Of a DNA stretch of 64,000 nucleotides, positions 36,722 to 43,886 are shown piece after piece. The translations under genes and the position numbers were made by a program. The notes beneath the pieces are model-generated. The model was given only the letters and a program-made list of their open reading frames with translations, was not told the origin of the DNA and ran no database searches. The first letter of the stretch is position 1, and each line of letters begins with the position of its first letter. Source of the DNA: Collimonas silvisoli (lineage in GTDB: Bacteria; Pseudomonadota; Gammaproteobacteria; Burkholderiales; Burkholderiaceae_D); assembly GCF_018305005.1 (NCBI RefSeq), contig NZ_JAGQEG010000007.1, positions 22,660 through 86,659 of the forward strand, in the 5' to 3' direction.

Positions 36722-37361
36722 CCGATCCAGCGCGGCTGGCGAGAAGCTGCAATTCCCAGGCCAAGGCGACACCGCTGGCGCCGCCATGCTCGAGAACGAC
36801 GCTCGCGACGCCAGCGGCTGTATTCTCGCGCGCCCAATCACGCTGCCATTCGCCCAACACGGCAAGCCAGGTGATCGGCACCGCACCGGCGGCGACCATG
36901 CGGCGCACGGCCATGTCATGGGCTTCCAGCGTGACTCCGCCCGAGGCGTCGGTGACGATGAACACGTCATATCCATCGGCAAGCGCCTGGATCGCTGGCA
37001 TGGCGAGGCAGATCTCGGTATAGAGCGCAGCCAGCACGAGCTGCTTGCGTCCGCTCTTCTTCACGATGTCGACGACTTTCTCGTCCTGCCAGGTGTTGAT
37101 GAAGGTGCGGTCAATTGGCTTCTGGTCAGGGAAAACATCCTGGAGCCCCTTGATCAGATAGCCTCCGCGTTCCTCGATCACCGTGGTCAGGATCGTCGGC
37201 ACATTAAAGACTTTTGCCGTCTTGGCAAGGCCGATGACGTTATTGACGATCGTCGCCGGTTCGTGGCTGTTCAGATTGGCGAACTGGTAGGGTTGATGGT
37301 CGATCAGTACGAGGATACTGTCTTCGGGGCGAAGCAGGGCTTCGAGGCCGGTCTTAGGCAT
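36714..37361 (-). CDS. YcaC-like isochorismatase-family hydrolase
   Basis: This 215-residue cysteine hydrolase of the isochorismatase superfamily has the Asp of the triad in LVLIDHQPYQF (D21) and the nucleophile Cys118 in LYTEICLAMPAIQAL (key part TEICLA). Its length and sequence match YcaC-like proteins, whose substrate is unsettled. They are found next to many small accessory genes. It is preceded by the SnoaL-like gene (gap about 24 nt) and overlaps the binding protein downstream, so an operon is likely. Confidence 0.9.
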   Translation of the reverse strand: MPKTGLEALLRPEDSILVLIDHQPYQFANLNSHEPATIVNNVIGLAKTAKVFNVPTILTTVIEERGGYLIKGLQDVFPDQKPIDRTFINTWQDEKVVDIVKKSGRKQLVLAALYTEICLAMPAIQALADGYDVFIVTDASGGVTLEAHDMAVRRMVAAGAVPITWLAVLGEWQRDWARENTAAGVASVVLEHGGASGVALAWELQLLASRAGSGA

Positions 37362-37385
37362 GAGGTTCCTTTGGTGAGCAGGCGC

Positions 37386-37832
37386 TTAAGCGCCAATGGG
37401 ATCGAGAAAAACATAGAGGGCGTGGATGAGGCCGCCCTCGAAAAAGGCGACATCCGTACCGGTGACGACAACCTTGCCATCGGGCGGACCGGAGCACCAT
37501 TGCAGGCGCCCGGCACCATGGTGACCGACAGCCCTGCCAGCCGCGCTGAAGACGAAGTCCCGCGGCAAGCTGGCAAGCAGCTCAGTCACCGCTTCGGAGA
37601 TCGCGGCATGGCCTTTGACAGAGGCCTGCGGTTCGTACAGCACGGCGTCTTCGGCATAGAGTTTGCGAATCGCCTTGATGCGCTGCTCTGCGTCGCGCTC
37701 GCCGAACACCCGTGCGAGGTTTGTCTGCATCAAGCTGTCATAGTCGATGGCGGCGTCCGATGCCGTCCGACTGGCCGCAGTTTGCACTGCGGCTTCGTCC
37801 GGTGCAGGTACGGACTTCTGTTGATTGATCAT
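37386..37832 (-). CDS. SnoaL-like / NTF2-fold protein
   Basis: This 148-residue protein carries a cone-like NTF2 fold. Visible are RIKAIRKLYAEDAVLYEPQA, the typical SnoaL opening with its D and Y, and VVVTGTDVAFFEGGLIHALYVFLD near the end (key part GTDVAFFEGGLIHALYVF). The first 30 residues are low-complexity and Ala-rich. AAAGG 5 nt before the ATG at 37832 supports this start over the GTG two codons earlier. Such proteins act as isomerases or ligand-binding partners; the specific role is not clear. It is the first structural gene after the AraC regulator. Confidence 0.8.
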   Translation of the reverse strand: MINQQKSVPAPDEAAVQTAASRTASDAAIDYDSLMQTNLARVFGERDAEQRIKAIRKLYAEDAVLYEPQASVKGHAAISEAVTELLASLPRDFVFSAAGRAVGHHGAGRLQWCSGPPDGKVVVTGTDVAFFEGGLIHALYVFLDPIGA

Positions 37833-37999
37833 ATCCACCTTTCAGGATGAGGATTCCGGAAGGCGCGTGTCGTGAAACGCTCAATACGGTTTCACTCGCC
37901 TGCCTGGAGGTGAATATGATGTCATGCCGCTTTGTGGAAGGCACTGTTCGATTCTGCGATTGCCAGTCTGAATCTGCTACAAGGAGGTGATGGAGGCGA

Positions 38000-38881
38000 T
38001 CAATTTTTCCGGTCGTACCGCCATGCTGCCGGCGTTGCGCCAGTGAACTTGCGGAACGTCCGCCCGAAATGCACTGCATCGGCAAAGCCGGTGGCTTCGG
38101 CCACTTGGTCGAGCGAAGCGCGGGTGTCGATCAGCATCATCTGCGCACGCCGGATGCGGGCGTCGAGCTGCCAGCGATAGGGCGCCATCCCGGTCGAGGC
38201 CTTGAACGCCCGGCTGAAGTGCGCCTGCGACAGACCTGCCATCGTCGCCAGGTGGGCGAGCTCGACACGCTGAGGCAGGTGCGCGTCCATATACTCGACG
38301 ATACGCCTGAGCTGCCAAGGGGCGAGACCCCTGACGTTTGCGCCGGCTTCCAATGGGTGGGCGAAGAGTCGCGCCGTGATCGCGGCGGTCAGTCCGTCGC
38401 CATAGAGTTGCGTCGACGGATCAAGGTCGTCCATCACTTCAGAGAGCAGCCTTACCAGCGTCCAGACGCGATCATCGGCAAAACGCAGCCGCGGCGTGGC
38501 GACCGCATCGGCGTCGAATTCGGTGGCCAGCCGCTCGCTCAGCGCCGGGAGATCGAAGGTCAGGGTGGCGTCCTTCACGAAGCGCGTATTGGCGCCGTAG
38601 CCCCATACCTCCATACCGGCCGGCGCGAAGTCCATGTGCCTGGGCGTGTAGCCGATCGGGCAGGGTTGGTTCTCGCGCAGACGCGGCTCGCAGTGACTCC
38701 CGACCTCTTCCAGCAGGACGCTAAGACGGGTTTCAGTCTCGTGACCCAGGTGATGAACCACTCGGCCCGCGCAATGAAATTCGGCGACATCAATGTGCAC
38801 GCCATTCCATGTGCGCTGCGACACCGACAGGTTCAGCACGTTCTCGGGCAAGGGGGTCAGGCGGTCGACGCGGGTCGGCAT
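38000..38881 (-). CDS. AraC-family transcriptional regulator
   Basis: This 293-residue protein has a C-terminal AraC DNA-binding domain with two helix-turn-helix units: ELAHLATMAGLSQAHFSRAFKASTG (key part AGLSQAHFSRAFK) and DQVAEATGFADAVHFGRTFRKFTG (key part GFADAVHFGRTFRK). The N-terminal half is a degenerate sensor domain. GGAG lies 9 nt before the ATG. It heads the same-strand group running to 34583 and is the obvious candidate regulator for it. The inducer is unknown. Confidence 0.9.
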   Translation of the reverse strand: MPTRVDRLTPLPENVLNLSVSQRTWNGVHIDVAEFHCAGRVVHHLGHETETRLSVLLEEVGSHCEPRLRENQPCPIGYTPRHMDFAPAGMEVWGYGANTRFVKDATLTFDLPALSERLATEFDADAVATPRLRFADDRVWTLVRLLSEVMDDLDPSTQLYGDGLTAAITARLFAHPLEAGANVRGLAPWQLRRIVEYMDAHLPQRVELAHLATMAGLSQAHFSRAFKASTGMAPYRWQLDARIRRAQMMLIDTRASLDQVAEATGFADAVHFGRTFRKFTGATPAAWRYDRKN

Positions 38882-39224
38882 GAATGGTTGCTCCGAATGC
38901 TAAGGGGAGATCGCGTATCGCGATTTGCAGTCCAATGAACTAATATTTTAAGCGCTGTTCCAGCGAGCAGCATGCGAATTGTCATCGGCCATGCTTAATG
39001 TCTTGAAACCATGGAGATATCTTTCGTTAATCATACCGTGATTGAATATTTGACGAACGACGATTCATAAATCGCCGAGACTCCTTTGTGATGACTAGAC
39101 ATCTGATTCCCTTTAATGAGGGACGGCATGTTAACTTGGTCCTCACGAGTGATCAAATTGACTGGGTCAAAATTTCACGCAAACGGACAGAGGTATGCCT
39201 TAAGGAAAGAAATAACAACTTCAA
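38882..39224. other. Intergenic region without recognisable gene
   Basis: This gap separates the AraC gene from the ssb terminator. It is AT-richer than its flanks, as accessory boundaries often are. Short frames on both strands show no protein-like sequence. A promoter for the AraC gene must lie at its left end. Nothing else was recognised. Confidence 0.5.
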
Positions 39225-39225
39225 A

Positions 39226-39258
39226 AAAACAAAAAACGCAGCCTTTTCAGGGGCTGCG
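39226..39258 (-). terminator. Rho-independent terminator of ssb
   Basis: CGCAGCC (39237-39243) and GGCTGCG (39252-39258) pair around an 8-nt loop; on the minus strand the stem is followed by TTTTTTGTTTTTTTG. It lies about 35 nt after the ssb stop codon. Confidence 0.85.
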
Positions 39259-39291
39259 CTCATTTTGTTTACAAATATAAAAACGTATATC

Positions 39292-39789
39292 CTAGAACGG
39301 AATATCGTCATCCATATCCGAGAAATTCGGCGCCGGCCGCGACGCTGGCGCCTGCTGGCGGGCTGGAGCCGCCGGGGCGCCGGTATTTTGCTGGCGTGCC
39401 GGCGGCGCGCTGCTGTAACCGCCGTCGTCCATAGGCGCACTGCCACCCGCGCCTTGACGGCTGCCGAGCATCTGCATGGTGTCGGCGATGATTTCGGTGG
39501 TGTAGCGTTCAGCGCCATCCTTGTCTTGCCATTTGCGGGTCTGCAGACGGCCTTCGATGTAGATCTGCGAACCTTTTTTCAGGTACTGGCCGGCGATCTC
39601 CGCCAGCTTGCGATAAAAGGTAATGCGGTGCCACTCGGTTAATTCTTTTTTCTCGCCGCTATTCTTGTCTTTCCAGCTTTCCGTAGTGGCTACGGCGATG
39701 TTGGTGACTGCTTCGCCGTTCGGCATGTAGCGTGTTTCCGGGTCGCGGCCGAGATTGCCGACGATGATGACTTTGTTGACCGATGCCAT
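39292..39789 (-). CDS. ssb: Single-stranded DNA-binding protein
   Basis: The 165-residue SSB binds single-stranded DNA as a tetramer during replication and repair. The OB-fold occupies about residues 1-110 ([20 protein letters not shown] at the start). A Gly/Pro/Gln-rich linker follows, and the C-terminal protein-interaction tip is [13 protein letters not shown] lies 7 nt before the ATG. It is co-directional with the MFS gene upstream and ends at a strong terminator. In many proteobacteria ssb and uvrA are neighbours in opposite orientation; here they are separated by the MFS gene and the toxin-antitoxin island. Confidence 0.97.
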   Translation of the reverse strand: MASVNKVIIVGNLGRDPETRYMPNGEAVTNIAVATTESWKDKNSGEKKELTEWHRITFYRKLAEIAGQYLKKGSQIYIEGRLQTRKWQDKDGAERYTTEIIADTMQMLGSRQGAGGSAPMDDGGYSSAPPARQQNTGAPAAPARQQAPASRPAPNFSDMDDDIPF

Positions 39790-39912
39790 GTGATGCTCTC
39801 CTAAATGCTCATATCTTGAAAATGCGTTGAAAACCGCGCTTGCTGTACCGTGCCCAAGGCGCTTGCTGTCTGATGTTGCTCGATGTGGCCTATCGGTGTT
39901 GCACGTTGTGCA

Positions 39913-41154
39913 CTACGCTGCCGCCGTAGCCGATGAATGGCCCCGACGCGGCAAATTTTTCATGCTGGATGCGATTATAAGCCAGCACAGGGTCGCTGCC
40001 GCGCCTAATATGAAAACCGAAGGCGCACCCGCATGCTGTTTAAGCAATCCGCCTAGCGCGCCGCCGCAGAACAAGCCCAGGGCTTGCATGGTGTTGTAGA
40101 CGCCCAGCGCCGCACCTTTGGCAGCCGGCGGCGCGATGCGCGACACCAGCGACGGCAGGCTGGCTTCCAGTACGTTGAAAGCAATGAAAAATCCCAGCAG
40201 CAGCACGACCAGCCACTGCCAATGGATTGTTGCCATGGAGAACGTCAGCAGCAGGCCGAGTTGCACAGCCAGCAACAAAGCCACGGCGGCCACCATCACT
40301 TGCTTCATCTTGCCCTGCTTCTCGCCGACAAATACCGGCGGCAGCATCAGTACAAAAGAAGCCAGCACCACCGGCAGATAGATTTTCCAGTGCGACTCCA
40401 GCGGCAAATCGGCGTATTTGACCAGCGTCGCCGGCATCACCACGAACATCGCCATTTGCGTCATATGCAAGGCGAATACGCCGTAGCTCAGCCGCATCAA
40501 TTCGCCGTTGCGCAAGATCTCCGACCATGCCACGCGCCTGGCCTTGACCATTGGCGCCGAGGGCACCAGCCAAACCACCACTGCAATCGCAGCCAGCGAC
40601 AACGCACCGGTCATGGCAAAGATACCGCCCATGCCGACCCATTCGTACAGCAGCGGCGAAATGATCAGCGACAAGGCAAACGTCAAACCGATCGAGCCGC
40701 CAACCATTGCCATCGCCTTGGTGCGATGCTCTTCCCGGGTGGAATCGGCGATAAAGGCGGTCACCGCGGCCGAAATCGCGCCCGCGCCTTGTATCGCGCG
40801 GCCGATGATGACCCAGTAGATATTGCCGGCGGCGGCGGCAATGAACGATCCCAGCGCAAATAAAATCAGGCCGATGACGATGATCTTCTTGCGGCCGTAT
40901 TTGTCGGAGGCGACGCCAAACGGGATTTGTCCGAACGATTGCGCCAGGCCGTAAATTCCCATGGCGAGGCCGACCAGGGCCGCGCTGTCGCCGCCGGGCA
41001 AGGTTTTAGCATGCACTGAAAACACCGGCAAAATCAAAAACAGGCCGAGCATGCGCAATGCAAATATCGAGGCCAAAGCGCCGCTGGCCTTGACTTCGGC
41101 GCGGCTCATGCGGCTGCCGGCGTCATTATCGAGAGTGGGGGATGAACTATTCAT
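39913..41154 (-). CDS. MFS transporter, YajR-like
   Basis: This 413-residue inner-membrane carrier has about 12 transmembrane segments. The loop 2-3 motif is GVASDKYGRKKIIVIGL, preceded by GIYGLAQSFGQIPFG, and the membrane-5 antiporter-type signature region is QGAGAISAAVTAFIAD, which suggests drug:H+ antiport. The tail is short and hydrophilic. It lies directly upstream of ssb on the same strand. The substrate cannot be assigned. Confidence 0.88.
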   Translation of the reverse strand: MNSSSPTLDNDAGSRMSRAEVKASGALASIFALRMLGLFLILPVFSVHAKTLPGGDSAALVGLAMGIYGLAQSFGQIPFGVASDKYGRKKIIVIGLILFALGSFIAAAAGNIYWVIIGRAIQGAGAISAAVTAFIADSTREEHRTKAMAMVGGSIGLTFALSLIISPLLYEWVGMGGIFAMTGALSLAAIAVVVWLVPSAPMVKARRVAWSEILRNGELMRLSYGVFALHMTQMAMFVVMPATLVKYADLPLESHWKIYLPVVLASFVLMLPPVFVGEKQGKMKQVMVAAVALLLAVQLGLLLTFSMATIHWQWLVVLLLGFFIAFNVLEASLPSLVSRIAPPAAKGAALGVYNTMQALGLFCGGALGGLLKQHAGAPSVFILGAAATLCWLIIASSMKNLPRRGHSSATAAA

Positions 41155-41538
41155 ATTGAATATTTACAGGTCATGAAATCAGAACTAATGCAAACCAGTT
41201 GAGGACAGAGTAATTACGCTTGTCGTGAAGGCGGTACGACGACGAAGATCGAAGCCCGTTATAGTATCAGGGAATAGAATGGCCGGAACCCGCATGGGTA
41301 TTGGGTCTACGCAAAATTTCCCTAATATCGATGCTGAATACCGTAATTTATTTGCGTGACTTGGTGGTTTTGTTAGGTGAAGATTAGACGCTTTTTTCTA
41401 AAAAATGCACCACCGATTTTTGATTTCCCGCAGACTTTCGACGCCAACTACCACCATCAAACTGTCTCAAGCTCCCCCCTTGATGGCAATCCCGCTCCTG
41501 CAATGCCAGCCCAGTTGCACAAATAAAACTTGCTATAC
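41155..41538. other. Left boundary of the AT-rich toxin-antitoxin island, no gene
   Basis: The 384-nt stretch before the toxin promoter changes from GC-rich core DNA to clearly AT-rich DNA at about 41.3 kb. It contains a copy of a dispersed motif (41201-41215) and a TTTTTTCTAAAAAA run near 41394. No coding sequence was recognised on either strand. The insertion boundary of the island probably lies here, but no matching direct repeat was found by eye at the right end. Confidence 0.5.
41201..41215 (+). repeat. Dispersed GARGACAGANTAATT motif, copy 1
   Basis: GAGGACAGAGTAATT lies in the intergenic region near the island boundary. Related copies are at 51062-51076 and 54677-54691, and a looser relative (GGGACAGAGTC) lies near the transposase gene at 7271. 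Confidence 0.5.
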
Positions 41539-41593
41539 TTGCATCAAATTGAAAATAACGTATAATTACAACTTTACACCATGTGTAAAGTTG
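41539..41593 (+). promoter_or_regulatory. Promoter and operator of the toxin-antitoxin operon
   Basis: TTGCAT (41539-41544) and TATAAT (41561-41566) with a 16-nt spacer form a good sigma-70 promoter. Immediately downstream, CAACTTTACAC (41569-41579) and GTGTAAAGTTG (41583-41593) are a perfect 11-bp inverted repeat separated by CAT. It covers the expected transcription start, so binding of the HigA-type antitoxin there would repress the operon. Confidence 0.8.
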
Positions 41594-41628
41594 CACATTT
41601 CGATTAACACTGATAATATATACAGCAC

Positions 41629-41925
41629 ATGGAAGTTAAATTCAAAGACCATGTACATGATCGTTTGGAGACAGATGCTGGCTTTACTGCTGGCTTTTCG
41701 ACTTCGATTGTGACTATGTATCGAAAGCGTTTGCAGCTAATTCGTGCGGCAGCCGACGAGCGCGCATTTTACGCATTGAAATCTTTGCATTTTGAAAAAT
41801 TGAAGGGTGATCGAGCTGGACAATACTCAATGCGCCTAAACGATCAGTGGCGCCTCATCATTGAACTTGTGACAGATTCAAATGGTAAAACGGTCGTCGT
41901 TATTGATATTGCAGACTATCACTAG
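41629..41925 (+). CDS. HigB-family (RelE/ParE superfamily) toxin
   Basis: This 98-residue protein matches the HigB 'plasmid maintenance killer' family, which are mostly ribosome-dependent mRNA endonucleases. Visible are a basic first half (MYRKRLQLIRAA), the family motif SLHFEKLKGDRAGQYSMRLN and the strand pair DQWRLIIEL and KTVVVIDIADYH. The ribosome site is weak (ATACAGC before ATG), whereas the antitoxin gene that follows has AGGAGA, as expected for excess antitoxin. The two genes are separated by 11 nt. DNA is AT-richer than the chromosome on both sides, which suggests horizontal transfer. Confidence 0.9.
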   Translation: MEVKFKDHVHDRLETDAGFTAGFSTSIVTMYRKRLQLIRAAADERAFYALKSLHFEKLKGDRAGQYSMRLNDQWRLIIELVTDSNGKTVVVIDIADYH

Positions 41926-41936
41926 AGGAGAAAAAA

Positions 41937-43055
41937 ATGGGTGCTCGCATCCCTGCCGAAATTTTCCCGCCTGGAGAATTCTTAAAAGACGAACTTGAGG
42001 CTCGAGGCTGGACCCAAGTTGAGTTTGCAGACATTATTGGTAAAGATACTCGGCTTATTAGTGAGGTGATTAGCGCTAAACGCTCCATTACACCAGAAAC
42101 CGCTATGGCATTCGGTGCTGCACTTGGTACAGGCCCTGAGTTTTGGATGAATCTTGAAAGTCAATATCAACTTTCCAAGGTGCGTCCAAACCAAAATTTC
42201 ATAGCAAGAAAAGCCGAGCTTCATAGCAAGTTTCCCGTTCGAGAAATGGTAAAACGAGGGTGGATTGAGACGAACAAGAACATTGAAATTCTGGAGATGC
42301 AAATATTTAGCTTCTTCGGTATTTCTTCAGTTGATCAAACACCGTCCTTTTCTCATGCAGCAAAAAAAACGTCATATGTTGACGCGACAATGCAACAAAT
42401 TGCATGGCTTTGCCGTGCTCGCAAAATCGCGGAATCAGCGCCTTCAGAGAAATACACTGAAGCTAAAATCCAGCAAGCGATAAGCGATCTTAAGAATGAG
42501 CTTGAATTCGTGGACGGAGCCCGCAACGTTGCGTCTATCTTAGCCAAAGCAGGGGTTAAATTCGTAATTGTTGAGTCCCTGCCTGGTTGCAAAATCGATG
42601 GTGCATGTTTTTGGTTAGATAAAAATACTCCTGTTGTGGCCTTATCTCTTAGGTTCGATCGCGTTGATAATTTTTGGCACTCTTTACTTCATGAGCTCGA
42701 TCACGTTAAGCACAAAGAAGGGATGTCTAGTCCCATTATAGATGTGGATATCTTTAGTTCCGATGGAACGAAAATGCCAGATATCGAAATTCGAGCGAAC
42801 GAGGTCGCAGCTGAAACATTGATTTCAAAAAAAGAGATGGATGGTTTTATCGCAAGGGTAAATCCCATGTTCCATGACGAGCAAATAATTGGCTTTGCGA
42901 AAAGAATTCATGTTCATCCGGGGATAGTGGTTGGACAACTTCAGAACAGAAAATTAATTCCGTATAGTTTTCATCGTAAGCATCTTGAGAAAATTCGGGA
43001 ATATTTAACTAGATCAGCTTTAACAGATGGATTTGGACACATGATTAACGATTGA
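41937..43055 (+). CDS. HigA-type antitoxin fused to an ImmA/IrrE metallopeptidase domain
   Basis: The 372 residues contain two recognisable parts. Residues 1-85 are a HigA-type XRE helix-turn-helix (PGEFLKDELEARGWTQVEFA, then ISEVISAKRSITPETAMAF, then GTGPEFWMNLESQYQL). Residues about 195-340 are an ImmA/IrrE-type domain with the zinc motif HELDH at 252-256 (FWHSLLHELDHVKHKEG) and downstream EIRANEVAAETLIS, which supplies the third-ligand Glu region. A HigA protein alone is about 100 residues, so this is an extended antitoxin. The peptidase could cleave the antitoxin part or a partner in response to a signal; that is inference from ImmA biology. A strong AGGAGA precedes the ATG. The stop overlaps no neighbour, and the third gene starts 27 nt later. 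Confidence 0.88.
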   Translation: MGARIPAEIFPPGEFLKDELEARGWTQVEFADIIGKDTRLISEVISAKRSITPETAMAFGAALGTGPEFWMNLESQYQLSKVRPNQNFIARKAELHSKFPVREMVKRGWIETNKNIEILEMQIFSFFGISSVDQTPSFSHAAKKTSYVDATMQQIAWLCRARKIAESAPSEKYTEAKIQQAISDLKNELEFVDGARNVASILAKAGVKFVIVESLPGCKIDGACFWLDKNTPVVALSLRFDRVDNFWHSLLHELDHVKHKEGMSSPIIDVDIFSSDGTKMPDIEIRANEVAAETLISKKEMDGFIARVNPMFHDEQIIGFAKRIHVHPGIVVGQLQNRKLIPYSFHRKHLEKIREYLTRSALTDGFGHMIND

Positions 43056-43081
43056 TAGAACAAACTTCGTTGAGGATTGAA

Positions 43082-43573
43082 ATGACTACAAAAAATGAAT
43101 ACCTTCAGCAGCTAATTCCCTTATATCAGGCTGCTGGTAATAAATGGCCTGCGACAACAAGAGAGGTTGCACAGTGGGCAATAATTACTGGTAAATGGGC
43201 GCCTCACCCGTCAGCGATAGTCAGCCAGTGTGCGGAGGAAATCGCGCGGGCGCTTCGAGATGAATACGTGACGGACGAACAAGGACGAAAGGTTCGTACT
43301 AAGCACGCAGCAACCTACTCAGAAGGGCCGGAACAATTTGTTTTGTGGGATGACATTAGAACAGCGACGCCTAAACATATGCGACTCGCATTTCAGCAGC
43401 GCCGACAACAAATCCTCGGTGACTGTAAACAGCTGAAAAATGATGTTGACAGCTATAACGAAAATAGAAGCCCTGTTGAACCAATTCAAATCATTTTTGA
43501 TTTTGGCGTAGACTTAGAGGAACTGCAATACGCAAGAATGGTTTCTACTAGAAAACCGAAATATGTGATGTAA
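43082..43573 (+). CDS. Unrecognised 163-residue protein, third gene of the toxin-antitoxin island
   Basis: I do not recognise a named family. GAGG 6 nt before the ATG at 43082 fixes the start; a TTG ten codons earlier would overlap the upstream stop. The protein is soluble, with no signal or membrane segment. It has helical Arg/Gln-rich parts (AEEIARALRDEYVTDEQGRK, RLAFQQRRQQILGDCKQL), RTKHAATYSEGPEQFVLWDD and a beta-like IQIIFDFGVDLEEL. I have a vague recollection of similar proteins beside ImmA/IrrE genes in other phyla. It is co-directional with the toxin-antitoxin pair, shares its AT-rich composition and is followed by a strong terminator, so it belongs to the same unit. Confidence 0.75.
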   Translation: MTTKNEYLQQLIPLYQAAGNKWPATTREVAQWAIITGKWAPHPSAIVSQCAEEIARALRDEYVTDEQGRKVRTKHAATYSEGPEQFVLWDDIRTATPKHMRLAFQQRRQQILGDCKQLKNDVDSYNENRSPVEPIQIIFDFGVDLEELQYARMVSTRKPKYVM

Positions 43574-43612
43574 GCCGTTGAAAGATTTTGGTCACGTTTG
43601 ATCCCTACTATT

Positions 43613-43635
43613 AGCCCGCCCAACGCGGGCTTTTT
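43613..43635 (+). terminator. Rho-independent terminator of the toxin-antitoxin island
   Basis: AGCCCGC (43613-43619) and GCGGGCT (43625-43631) pair around CCAAC, followed by TTTTT. It lies 40 nt after the third gene's stop codon. Confidence 0.88.
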
Positions 43636-43636
43636 C

Positions 43637-43886
43637 ATTCCCATCCGATTTCATAATCGTTTTATCAAATAAGATATTCATATCTCGCATAAGCAACGGC
43701 CACGCAAGACAGTCGGAGCAAACTCAAAAATCCTGACCCTGATATAGTGTCAGGTTGATCCATTTGATGTGGCATTGACGCGCTCGGCTGACGCCAGACC
43801 AAAACCCCGCTCGCGAGCCACCTTAGACGTGAAAATTGCAATTCCAACAAGCCAACACGGCCTTAAACTTACGCTGAAAGCTGTAG
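43637..43886 (+). other. uvrA upstream region
   Basis: This 250-nt gap should hold the uvrA promoter. CCTGAC (43732-43737) and GTCAGG (43749-43754) form a small hairpin. A LexA-like CTG...CAG arrangement at 43739-43753 has one nucleotide too few between the half-sites, so I do not call a LexA box. The right end of the AT-rich island lies somewhere before about 43.7 kb. Confidence 0.4.

Noticed and set aside
36722..36982. Upstream extension of the binding-fold protein
   Set aside because: It is an out-of-frame reading of the YcaC-like gene on the same strand, with Cys/Ser/Pro/Trp-rich composition and no signal peptide.
43732..43754. LexA box upstream of uvrA
   Set aside because: CTG and CAG half-sites are nine rather than ten nucleotides apart and the flanking consensus is poor.
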